DNA from: Chrysogorgia sp. JL179-B06
Taxonomy: Eukaryota; Cnidaria; Anthozoa; Scleralcyonacea; Chrysogorgiidae
Assembly: GCA_035772405.1 (NCBI GenBank)
Contig: JAYKKM010000472.1
Coordinates: 1,381,501 to 1,445,500 of the forward strand
Direction of reading: 5' to 3'
Length of the DNA stretch: 64,000 bases
The position numbers were made by a program, and so were the translations under genes. The notes below the pieces were generated by a model. It saw nothing but the letters and a program-made list of their open reading frames with translations, had not been told where the DNA came from and ran no database searches. This document shows positions 22,960-34,655 of the stretch, piece by piece (positions within the stretch are counted from its first letter, which is position 1; each line of letters begins with the position of its first letter).

Positions 22960-25900
22960 CTTCCAAATTTTGATCACAGTGTCACTTGTGCTATTTGGTT
23001 TGATGACTCCATGTAATTTTTCTGGAAGTTGTTTTAATAAGAGCTTTTTGTGTCTGAACCCATCAGGCTTGTGTAGTCATATGTACCACTACCATTCCCA
23101 TCAGCATTCTTTTTCCCCACACCTTAAAACAGACTCCACAGCTGTTAATGGCTGACATTAAGGAATCAAGGTGCGCAGTTGTTCTCTTGCATGGGGGCTT
23201 GTTGTGGTTGTCTTCCCTGTCCCAGTCCAGTACTTCTGCGACAAGGTTCCTGGTTAAAACATCTGAAATATAAAATAAATATCATAAATATCTGGGGTAA
23301 TAATATCTCATTGACCCATTACTGTCAGTAACAAAGGTTGATATTGTAGTTTCCAGTAGCAGTCTCTTTAGACACCTTCCTATAATATAATAATTATGTC
23401 ATTGTGCATATTTGATACTTCAAAAATATCCTACCTGTTATTCTAAGCATAAGATGTAGCTCATCAAGAATGACATTCTGCAGAGGTATGTTTAACAAGG
23501 GCCTGTGAGCACATGACTTTGTTTGATCCCAGGCGCACTTTGTAATGTCTGCAAGGGTTCTTGCCATTTTTTCTCCACAATAGTGGTCCTGAGGCTTAGA
23601 CATGTCAAACATTAAATATAATAAACATTTATTTATTTATTTATTAGAATTTATAATACATATCAATTACAGTATTACAACTAAAAATTGAATGTATTAG
23701 GGTAAACCAAAAACAGAATTCAAGATTCCCTCAGGATTGGTCACCCTTTACAAATACAAATAACATTAATATGAAATCAAAGAGTAAGACATAACGAAAT
23801 TATACGATACAGCAAAAACTATGGATTAAAAGCAACAGGAAAAAGTTTGAAATAATGCTGAGAAAGTAGCCTCTTAAAAAACGACAAGGTGTTAATGCCA
23901 CATATAGAGTATGGGAGAGAGCTCCAGAGCCTAGTGACACGAACGAAATAAGAACACTTAAAGACATATGTACGGGCATAAGGTACTATAAGAGTCAAGT
24001 CATCAATATTACGCAGACAACGACCCGTACTTCTCCAAGAAATTAAACCATGTGGCATGTCTACTAAGCCATGAATCATTTTAAAAAGGAAGACAAGATC
24101 TGTGATTTCCCTACGCATGTACAGAGGAAGAAGCTGAAGTTGTTCAAGCCTACATACATGGGCATGTTACAGTGTGGTTGCTGTATGCAAGATAACAATT
24201 TATTTTTATAGTCGTAATCCATTACATAAAATTGGAACACCATGTTGCTACTAAACTACCCTGTTCCACTGTACAGTACCTGTACTAACCTGTTGCTCTT
24301 GTGAATGGTACACCAAATGCAAGCATGGTCAGATGTTGCACCTTTAAATCCAAGGAGCAGCAAAAGGAACTGCAATTTAAATTATTAGGAAATTCAACTT
24401 TTTGAACAAAACAGACTGGCATGGTGTTGTTGTGAAAGAATACCTCAATTATTTATTATGTAATATTATAATCCTGACAACCTTCAACAATTTTTATATT
24501 TTTCATGTCACACATACATCAGATGATTTTATCTGTTTGACTGTGCAAACATACAGTTGTTTAAGTTATTGTATAATGTCACCTTCATCGTCCTATACCT
24601 GTTTACTGTATTTCCCAGATTAAGCACCCTGGACACTTATTTTAACTTTCAAGGGTGGGTGAAGGGTAACTTGCTTAAGGGAGTGAGTGCACTTATAATT
24701 ATTATAAAAGCTTTCATTTAAATTTGTGCTCAAGGAGGATGGCACTCAAACAATTAAGGTGGGTAATATTTCAGAGTGGGTGAAATTGACAAGGAAATAC
24801 AGTACCGTACCGGTATACACATACCTTATGTTATCACTTCTATTCTTATAATCTTAAAACATGGTTTATAAAATAGGTTGATTTTAATACCTTATAGTCA
24901 CCACCCAAAAATATCTCAACTGGGATATCATGTTCATCAACAGTGACTTTTCCTTCCTTTACAATCTTGTTTATTGAACCAATTAACAGCACACCAAATG
25001 AATTTTTCAGGAGATCATAACTCTCGGAACCTTTGACCACTGCAACTGTATGACTTCCTTTATGAAGTAGAATAAATACATATGCAATGTCATGAAAAAT
25101 TATTACTTGTTGTTGCCATTGCAATCAAAGTCTGGAATAGACTACTAGTACCATACATATTTTAGAACCAGAACATACCTTTCGATGACATGACATCATA
25201 ACTTTCAAGCAAAGAGAAAGACATTACAACAAAGCTGGTACGCCGGGTCATTTGGGCTCCATCACCACTGATCTTGACTCGGAGTTTACCACTAGTTTGT
25301 TCTTGGTAATGTGCAGGATCAATCTATCGAATAGAATACAAGTTCAAATTTTTATTTAGGATTTGCATTTTGATAGCCAGAATGACAATAATATATTAAT
25401 TCATATTATGGTTTTAGTAATTTCCCTATGCCTTGTACATACCATCTGCTACTGGCTACCTATAGTATACACATATTACACAGTATATAACTGGGCCAAA
25501 ATTTAACATAAAATGTACTTGCCTGATTTCTTATTGCCATCTTTAGTTCTCCCTCAAAGTCAAGCTGGGCACCCTCCTCTACTCCAGGTGTGCGGCTGAT
25601 GTGGCACAGGCTGTTTAGGTTGGTCTTGCATTGCTTAACCAAGTAAGAGCGAGGAAGCGAGGAACCACCATCTCTCATTGTCAACTCATGATAAGCAGCG
25701 CCTCACTGATACAAAACTTATGCATGATGTAGAGAATCTGTTGAACCTTCTCTTTTTCATCCTCAGAGAGCTCATTGTAGTTTTTCTTCACTCCAATATC
25801 TGTTTGGTACTCAATGGTATGAGGTGCGCCAGTTTGATTTTTAAACTCGACAAAGCTGAGTTGAAGGCCAAATGTATCGGCAAACCAAAGCGCCTTCTCA

Positions 25901-26626
25901 ACATAGGACTTCAGTTCTCGTATCTTTCGACGCTGTTGTCTGTCCTTGACTTCAGAAATTAGTTTGCCATAGTTCTTGAATCCTTCTTGTTCAGAAATCT
26001 TGTCCAAGTACATCCACAAGTTGGCATTCTCCTTCTTGAGATTCTCATGGTCAACATTGGTACCTGCCAATTCCTCATCACTAGCTTTTCTAAGCTCTTT
26101 CCTAAGCTCCTCGGCTTCCAATAAACTATTGTACAGCTCATTGCAGCGTTTGAAGGATCTGATTTTCTTCCTCCAGGTTCTTTTTCATGGACTTGAGCTC
26201 GCAAAGTTCCTGCTCAACGTCGGCTACCCTGCGAAGTTCACATTGGCGGATTATGACATTTTTGGTTATCTTCCCATGTCTTACTGCATCACCACCTTTT
26301 TCCCCCTTAAATGCGGTTTTGGCTGCCGAAGCAAGTCTTCGCAGATGCTCCTCGACTCTTACGCTGTCCCTTTTTATTAAAACCGCGTAGCTTTCAGCAA
26401 GGAAACAGTTTCGTATGTCCACAAATGTGAAAGAACTCATATCATTCAGTGTATTCTTAAATTCTTGCCAACTCTTCAGAACTTGGTTGGTAAGATGTAT
26501 CGTAAAAGCGATTTCGTCAGTACTAATACATTGCCTTTTCACATATTGAAGGCTATGGTTTTGATCCACAGTTATATCATGATTAAACTTTTCGAATTTA
26601 TAAGATTTATACAGCTCGTCAGACAT
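22960..26626 (-). pseudogene. six-exon gene of the unnamed GGDYK/CIWC family, broken, unit 2
   Basis: Same gene as in unit 1: exons 26626-25523, 25323-25179, 25039-24891, 24369-24290, about 23615-23435 and 23262-22960. Here the N-terminus is intact and starts MSDELYKSYKFEK, leading into a region rich in Glu/Lys/Leu heptads (coiled coil). The GC-AG intron begins at 25522. Internal frameshifts near 26142 and 25692 and two near 23030-23090 are the same as in unit 1, so they predate the duplication. Expected downstream exons after the final IKIW donor are absent. A LINE fragment sits between exons 4 and 5 and a truncated LINE ends about 30 bp upstream of the ATG. With its regulatory region displaced and four frameshifts, expression as a full protein is unlikely. 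Confidence 0.65.
23627..24157 (-). pseudogene. LINE 3' fragment (end of ORF2), unit 2
   Basis: Duplicate of the fragment at 10300-10830. The frame at 24118-23819 encodes the same ORF2 C-terminal region, and the TTTA-repeat tail lies near 23625-23645. I see no differences between copies here. Confidence 0.7.
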
Positions 26627-26656
26627 AATAAATCATGAAATATTCATGTATTGTTT

Positions 26657-27870
26657 TGTAGTTTGAGAATAATCTTTAATGAGGATACCAACTTCACCCA
26701 AGGGTGATTTACAGAAGGGTCCTACCATAAGACTAACATAGATAAATTCATTAACAGATAATAAACTAATAAAATTAGATAATATACATAGATAGTGATG
26801 TACTTAAATAATAAAGAACAAAGTAGATATTATGCATAAATAAAATACATAGATAATAACATAATGAATGTCACTAAATATTATGCATAAATAAAATACA
26901 TAGATACTAAGTTAAGTTAAACTTCGCAATTTGTTTTTTTAAAACCTACTAATGTAGGTGCATCACGAATGGCGAAACATATCTTATTCCAAACAATTGC
27001 TGCAAAATTTAATGTAGTCCAATGACCCCACCTAGTGTGAGCACTTGACTTACGAACATTATTCTTATGCCTAGTGTTATATTGATGAAAATCCTTATTT
27101 AAACTGTATTCAAAATTATGTTCTATGAGATTATTATGACACTTATATAAGAAAATAGCACGATGTTCCGCCCTTCTTTGGTCTAATTTTTTCCATGAGA
27201 GTTGTGTAAGAGCCTCAGTTGCAGAGGCAATATGGGGCAAATCCAGTATAATTCGAGCCGCGTTGTTATGTAATACCTGGAGATCTGCCATTAAAGTTAA
27301 ATTGCCCTTGTCCCCCCAGATAATGTCTCCATAATCGAAGAGTGGTAAGATATAACTATTAAAAAATGTAATCCTAGCACTGATAGGTAAATACAGCTTA
27401 ATTCGCCTTAAAAGGCCCAATTTCTTATTAATCTTAGATTTAAGATAATCAAGGTGGTCATTCCACGTAAGATTTTTATTAATTACTATTCCTAAATAAT
27501 GGAATGATTGACTTGCTGTGTCTAAGGGATGACCATCAAAAGAAATGCTTAAATAATCTACTTTACTTAGTCGAGCACTACTCCCTATCAACATAAACTT
27601 AGATTTAGGTATATTTAGGGAAAGCTGATTATCACTTAGCCAGTTCCCGACCTTTATCAGTTCAGAATTTAATTTAGTCTCAATGTCTGAGATTGACTTT
27701 GAAGCATAATAAAGAACAGTGTCATCTGCATACATAGATATTTTACAGTGCTCAAGTTTCTTAGGTGGATCGTTCATATAAATAATAAATAATAATGGTA
27801 CCAATATTGAGCCTTGAGCGACACCAATGGAGACTGTTTCTTTATCAGATTGGGTGTTATTAAACAAGTT
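26657..27870 (-). pseudogene. 5'-truncated LINE: reverse transcriptase C-terminal half, unit 2
   Basis: Copy of the LINE at 13330-14545. The frame at 27867-26917 has the same YADD motif and C-terminal region and ends with a slightly different tail because the T-run near 26937 has 7 rather than 8 Ts. Its 3' end abuts the N-terminal exon of the host pseudogene. Confidence 0.8.
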
Positions 27871-28678
27871 TCACGCGATAAACCGGCAGAATTTTTAACC
27901 GGAAGTACAACTATCACGCTGCAATATTTGACACATGAAAAGGAAAGGTTAGTAAACGTTTTCGAGGTCATATTTTTGAATTGCAATGTAGACAAATATT
28001 AGAATTCCCTCCCATTTTGGCAAATTTCAAAATCTCTTTATGTTTCGCGCTGTTGCGTTTCTTTTGTGAATTTCCAGTCTATTATAAGCAATTTAACTTG
28101 CCATTTTGTTTTGACTATTGGGGAAATCCGCTTGCGCGTTGCGAGCTCAAATGTCCGGAATAGTTGGCGATGATTGAACATGAAGTATTGCGGATTTTTT
28201 TCACACGCTTGAGCTTTTCCCCCTAAAAAGCGTGTTATAAGAAGCTGTTTTGTTCCTAAATGTTGTTAATATATCAAACTACAACTCATGCCTTCGCCAC
28301 CTTTAACGACTACTCGCTTTCGAACTGTCGCAAATCTATTCCGTTAAAGTTTGTTTACATGTGGGGTCCCCAACGTTTAAAATATCACACATGCGCAGAA
28401 CGGACTGGACTGCACCTTTAACGATACTAACAAAAATTTCATCAGCATAAACAACAGTGTAAAACTGCAGTAAAACTAACGAAACTTTGCCCAAGTGAAA
28501 TTTTGGGTTGGGTTGAAATCATCGTCAACTCAAAACTCATCCCGGCTTTACCGCCTCATGTAATCGCAATTAATATGAATCTCGCCTCATGTAATTGGCC
28601 CTTAAATTTGGTAGTTTTAAACTGATAATGCTAAAAGTTAATGATTGTACTTGTCTGTGTTAAATGGAACACGTTTAA
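27871..28678. other. non-coding, with a diverged relative of the TTAA MITE (unit 2)
   Basis: Same content as 14546-15353; the MITE-like part is at about 28173-28420. Confidence 0.6.
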
Positions 28679-28816
28679 AGTCCGTTTTCCACTTCACCAT
28701 TTCGCTCGTCGCTAGCGAAATATTTCCATGACATCATTGTGAAAACGGGAAAAAATTATGTCATTGGCGAAATGTTTCTCCAGCGGCGAGCGAAATGGTG
28801 AAGTGGAAAACGGTCT
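28679..28816. mobile_element. 138 bp palindromic MITE, unit 2
   Basis: Identical by eye to the palindrome at 15354-15491. Confidence 0.75.
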
Positions 28817-28885
28817 TAAAATATAACTTCTCAACCAAAACATTGCTTTCACAGCCTTGGAAGCTATTTGACTAGGAAAAAGAAG

Positions 28886-29616
28886 TCATAAGCAAATAGT
28901 ACAAGAACATCAAGTAAATCAATCTGCAACGGCAAAGTACTTAGGTATTACGATTCACGAAAATTTTACATGGACGGAGCACGTTAAAGTTATGAGTGCA
29001 AAGATAAATAGACGGATCGGTATATTAAAGCGTTTACGGCACATTCTTTCTATGGAAGAACTTGTTACTGTATATAACTCCATCATATTACCCCTATTTG
29101 ACCATGCGGATTTAGTCTGGGGGGATAAAAACAACAAAGTTTTAATGGTTGATTTACAAATTTTACAAAACAAGGCCGCCAAGGTTATTTTGGGATTACC
29201 TCGCGCACACTCGGCTACTGATGCCCTTCAGAAATTAAATTGGGGAAAGCTAAATATCAGATGTCTACAACATCGTCGCATTGCAATTCATAAATGTCTT
29301 CGTGGTATTATGGACACAGAATTAATGCTGACTCAGAATTGCAACCGCCATAGCTACTCCACTCGTCAGAGTACAAACCTCTACCTCGCAAAAGCTAAAA
29401 CAGAATGGGGAAAACAACGTTTCACATACCAGGCAGCATATGATTAGAATGATTTAGATAATAACACTAAGAATATAACTAATTTTAACATTTTTAAAAA
29501 AACATATTCCCTTGGATAGCTTACAATAGTCATTACATGTATTTTATGTATTTTATTATATTTTATTTATTTTATGTATTATTTATTATGTATTTATGTA
29601 TTTTTAATCTTTTTTT
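28886..29616 (+). pseudogene. LINE 3' fragment, plus strand, unit 2
   Basis: Copy of 15560-16276 with the frame intact from upstream of 28992 to the stop at 29445-29447 (LVWGDKNNKVLMVDLQIL reads through). No YADD motif is present, so it covers only the C-terminal part of ORF2. The tail microsatellite carries an extra TTATTTTAT step. Confidence 0.75.
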
Positions 29617-32600
29617 TTTTTTAAATTTATTTATTAACTTTACAACCATATATAAATGCGAAAGAATTAAAACTATTAAATTAGAGAAAAAACTTTGAAT
29701 AACTAAATATATGGTTGAAGGTAAGGTCAACAGGACATGAGTAGTCCCATGTGACGACCAACCTTAATGAAAACAAACATAACATACAAATAAAGACCAG
29801 AACAAATATACAGTTTACAGAAGACATGACGAATTAGGAACAACAGCTTAAGTTGAAAGAGCGGCACTTAGAACAGAAGGTTTTCCAAGTGCGCATTCTG
29901 TTAACATCGAAAGATGAGTGTAGTAGAGAAGAGTAGTAAACAGTTAGTCTGTGTTTGAAGAAAACGGATACGGAGGAAACGGATGAACTATTACGAATGG
30001 TGGGAGAGAGATTGTTCCAGAGAAGGACAATTCGGTTGAAAAAAGAGTTCCTATAGAGAGACGTCCTGCAATGGTTGACTTGAAGCAAGTTGTCCTTATT
30101 TGAACGGGTGCGAGACGTGCTTTGAGAAGAAAAAGTGACGAAAGAGGAGATGTCTAGGTCAAAGAGGCCTTGTTTACATTTAAAAAAGAAAACCAGATCC
30201 TTTAGTTCAAGCCAGTAGGATATCGGAAGTAAATTAAGCTTCTTAAGACGTTCAGGATATGACAACTCATAATCCTGAAGGATGAATTTGCTAGCACGTC
30301 TTTGAACACCTTCGAGGATCGCAAGATCGCGTGACGATCCTTGAGGTGCCCAGATCTCACTACCATAAGACAGATGAGAACGGATGAGAGCAAGAAAAAG
30401 AAGCCTGCGGCAACGAATATCAGTCATTTGGGTACAATTCCTGTTGAGAAAACCAAGCATACAATTGGCTTTTGCAGTGCAGCTGGCTATGTGTGGGGAC
30501 CACTTTAGGTCATTGCTGATAACCACACCCAAGTCTACTTGGCTAGTTATGCTCTTGACTGGTTCGTTGTTAAGAAAGTAGGAATGAGTTGGAGGGTTGC
30601 GTTTGCGGGATATCCTGAGTAAAAGCATCTTTGAGACATTAAATTTCAATTGCCAGGACAGCGACCAGTTGGACATAGCGTCCAGGTCAAGCTGGAGGAG
30701 ATCTCGATCATCTGGTGATTGTATAGCACGATAACATTTGCTGTCATCAGCAAAAAGCGCAACAGTACTATTCTTGGTTGCCTCCGGAAGGTCGTTCACA
30801 TAAAGTATGAATAGGAGAGGACCTATTACACTACCTTGTGGCACACCAGAGGTAACACTAAGAAAGGATGAGGAAACTCCTTCAACGACAACACACTGTT
30901 TGCGATCACGAAGGTAATCGGCAAACCAGTTAAGAAGTGGACCAGAGATTCCAAACGATTTAAGTTCGAACAAGAGTTTGCTATAGGACACAGAGTCAAA
31001 CGCTTCAGCAAAGTCAAGATAAACCATGTCAATTTCCTTACCAGAATCAAGAGTATGACCAAGGTCGTGAAGCACATTCAAAAGTTGAGTAACACATGAC
31101 CTATGGCAACGAAAGCCGTGTTGAAGGTCATGCAAAGAGTTCTTAACAAAAGAATAAACCTGATTGAAAATTAGACGTTCTAGAACTTTGCAGACTTGGG
31201 ATAATAATGAAACTGGTCAGTAGTTTGTGGCCTCGTGAGCGTCGCCTTTCTTGGGTATGGGCACGACATTTGCAGATTTCCATTCAGAAGGGAAAACACC
31301 CTGCTGAAGAGATAGCTCAAATAGAGCAGTCAAAGATGGGGCGATTACTTCAGAACATCGCTTTAGAATATAAGCTGGTATACCGTCAGGACCAGTAGCC
31401 TTAGAGGGTGACAAATTGAACAACAATGACTGAACGTCAGATTCAGATATAGTTAATGAGTCAAGAGAGTTAGATGTTGAGTTAGAAGGAGAGATAAGAG
31501 GTGAAGAACTTGTGTCGGAGTCGGAGATAAAGACTGACGCAAAATATTGGTTAAAGCCTCCGCTTTTTCCTCTGCAGAAAAACGTTTCTGACCATTCAAT
31601 TTAATCACGTCGGGGATAGAGGATTTTGAGGATTTACTCTTAAAGAATCTCCAAAATGATTTAGGATCATTGAACACATTTTCGGACAGTCCAGAGAGAT
31701 ATTCTCTCTTCTTGGAATTCATCCAACACTTGACGTGTTGCCGAGTTCTGCGGAATTTCTCCCAAAGTTGAGGTGAGTTCTTAGCCTTTCTCCTTAGTGA
31801 CTCTTTCATTTTCGTTTTTCCACTTTGACCAGGCAAGATTTACGTCGTGACTTTCGTTGAGGACTATATCTACTAGTGCAGTGATCCTGAGACAGTTAAT
31901 GAGGCCAACGAAATCTCCCTTAGAGTAATCATATACTATACGTTTGGAAGATTGTTTAGGTTGTTGATGGAGTTTTAAGTCGAAAAATATTGCTTTGTGA
32001 TCAGAGTGCAGAGAGATGGATTCGTCATCAGTAACTTCGAAGTTGTTGGTCAAATGTTCGTTTGTAGTTAAAACCAGGTCGATAAGATTGTTACCGCGGG
32101 TAGGCGAGTTTATCAATTGTAGGTAACTAAACTCAGTGACAATGTCAATGAAACTAGATTCTGAACTTGAGTTAGAGAAGCCTGAACCATTAGACCATTG
32201 GATGTTTAGGGTAGTTAAAATCACCAATTAGAACGACATCTCTGAATTGTGAATCTTGAACAAATTTTAAAAATCGGGATAGTTCATGAATAAAATCAAT
32301 GGTGGAGTCAGGTGGACGGTAACAGACAGTAACAAGTACTTTACTGGACGAGGAGTTAATGACAACAGATGCAAGTTCTAATGAATTAGCTTGTACCCAA
32401 CAGGTAAGATTTCATCATCACACACATGACTAGAGAGCAAAGTCTCCACCAAAGCAATCACATCTATACTGTTGCCATAAACAACGTCATGTAGACAGGA
32501 TAGCTTATTCACGACGCAATTAGTTCTAGAGTTAAGATAGTTTGCCTTCAGACTTCTGACGTTCTGATACAAAACATTAAATGAAAAACGGGCTCTGGTG

Positions 32601-33079
32601 TTGATTAGTCCTCGCACAATAGGTGGTGATGTTGAAATGCTGCAGTCAGGACCAGGATTGGTTGAAATGTCATTAGATAGAGATATTAGAATTATAGAAA
32701 TGGAGAAGTTCATGGCAATATGAAATACACGGATTAATTTCCTATCTGAGGAGAGAGGCTTGGCGGAGGTTGAGCGACTGGAGATATGATGAGAATATTC
32801 GTTCATATTTGGATTAGACAACAATTGTGACACGTACAAAATTTCACAGTTGAGATCAGCGGGTGTGGATTGGGACAAGACTCGGGTAAAACTTGATAGG
32901 TATATGAATATGTGCATAATAACCAGTAAGTTACGCGGCGACAAAGATAGTGCAACAAATGCCACAGTTGACTTGATAATAATTATCAGGGGAAATCCCG
33001 CAGCTGGTGTCAAAACGTTGTAATTACAAAAGACCAAAGTCTCAGGTTTCCGTGACCAAGGGCAAAGTTCAAATTACGA
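29617..33079 (-). pseudogene. near full-length LINE, endonuclease plus RT, with 2A-like motif, unit 2
   Basis: Copy of the LINE at 16277-19740, with RT frame 31135-29834 (433 codons), endonuclease pieces at 32227-31781 and 33037-32378, and the linker SKATGPDGIPAYILKRC open at 31426-31217. It keeps the Glu in VVVEGVSSS that unit 1 has lost. It shares the endonuclease deletion, the two linker frameshifts and the TGA in NY*PVSLL, and has its own extra A at about 32208. The 2A-like NPGP is encoded at about 32659-32648. Confidence 0.82.
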
Positions 33080-34159
33080 CGATCTTGAAGCATCTATGTA
33101 TTTGCAATTGTATTCTAAATTTGTATTCTAAATGCAATCTATTTTTATTTTGTATTTTAAGGTTTTAATAATCTATGTATTTAATAATCTTGTATTTTAA
33201 GGTTTATAGTTAGGGCTTCATTAAAAAGCATCTTAAGATGAATGAATTCCCTCATTAAATATTATAATCATCATCATCATAAGAGTTGCCTGCAGATGAG
33301 GCTAACTTCTGCCAACTGAAACTCGTAAAAAGCCGATTCTTTTTAGCGGGTGTCGCACCCCCTTCCAGCTCCGAGTCAAGACGAAATGAGCAAATCAAAT
33401 AGAGAGCCTTATCATTGTTTTGTGTTCTGTTTATAAATAATTAAATAACTATAATAACTAAATAAATGTTTTCTTATTGAAAACTGAAAATCATGGAAAA
33501 CTAAATCTTTATGCCCTGGTAGCCGGGTTTTTTACACTCGTGAAATGTTAAAATCCTGTATAGTCTGTGGGTCCGTAGTTTCAATTGACACTACAGCTAT
33601 TATTGGAATACACTGAGTGTTGGGCGCCACTTTTCTTGGGCTAAAGTATAGCAAACGCGAAGTTTAACATCAAATTGAATTAAATTTTATTTCCATCGCA
33701 TTTTAGCCTCATATCCATGTAAACAACCTCTGTTTGTCAGTGTTTGAGCATATTTATTCAAAGTAAAGGCACGGCCATGTTTAGTCGCAAAATAACATAT
33801 TACACCATTAACCGTGCTTACATGCAACGGCATCAATTTTTCAACCGGCAAAATACGTTACGTTAAAAATTTTCGTTAAAAATCATCCCGTGAAACAAAT
33901 AGTGAAACATCACATTTAAAATCGCTGTAGGCTAAAGGTTCACCACACGCACCGTGTAAACAATCGCATTCAACAAAAACAGCTCGCCAATTTCAATGTC
34001 CATCACCATAAATCCTTAGAACATATAGTGAATCAAGTGAAATGCCTATATAGAGGCGGGTAGCGCTCTGTGCAGGCTAAGAGGCAGGTCGATGTACAAT
34101 TACGCACTCAATAAAGCGTCACTTCACATTTATAAATTCTTGCTCCAGTACTCATGGCG
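33080..34159. other. non-coding stretch, unit 2
   Basis: Same content as 19741-20819, with one extra G in a G-run near 34060. No gene seen. Confidence 0.5.
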
Positions 34160-34443
34160 GGTCCTACTAATTACTGCCCGGGAGTATAAAATGACCGCCC
34201 GAGACTGCCCGGGAGTATAAAATGACCGCCTGAGACTGCCCGAGAGTATTATATGACTGTCTGAGACATATTACGTGTTCCTTTATGTAGTATTATTGTT
34301 TTTCTACCTAAATACTTGACTGAAAAGTTTTATTTGGCGCGAGAAACGCGATATTTTTTTTGAGAAAATGCGCAGACTTTGCAGGATTTTCGTGCCGCTA
34401 ATTTTAGCATTTTTACCGAATTCTAATAGATTTTTAGCGAAAC
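34160..34443. repeat. MULE left terminal inverted repeat
   Basis: Pairs with 43012-43255 and 54640-54682. It holds two to three internal direct repeats of GCCCGGGAGTATAAAATGAC type. The inner boundary is the last shared TTTTTAGCGAAAC. Confidence 0.85.
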
Positions 34444-34587
34444 ATATTTAATATACATCTATAATCCTATATAAAGAGGCCTAGTTCAGTATAATATCGA
34501 ATAAATCCACATTTTTTTCAATTAATTGCATAAAATAACGATAACTGCATTATATGAATGCATTTTTTACAGCGGATGTCTTGACAA

Positions 34588-34655
34588 AGCCGTTTCGGTG
34601 AATACGTTTTCTGACTACATATGTGGTAAGAAAACGCGTTCACCGTAACGGCTCT
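34588..34655. repeat. imperfect hairpin near the MULE left end
   Basis: AGCCGTTTCGGTGAATACGT is followed by an inverse ACGCGTTCACCGTAACGGCT after a loop of about 25 bp, flanked by two CTTGACAAAGC copies. It lies between the terminal repeat and the first exon, where transposase binding or promoter elements could sit (inference). Confidence 0.6.

Larger units (their letters stand above)
21175..34514. repeat. tandem duplication, unit 2 (about 13,340 bp)
   Basis: Second copy of 7846-21174. At most sites where the copies differ inside a reading frame, unit 2 keeps the frame (26605, 29118, 30885, 31340, 31382), and at one site it is the broken one (about 32208, extra A in the coding strand). Unit 2 ends inside the MULE that continues to the right, so the right flank of unit 2 is the original flank, and the MULE end in unit 1 is an orphan. 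Confidence 0.95.
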
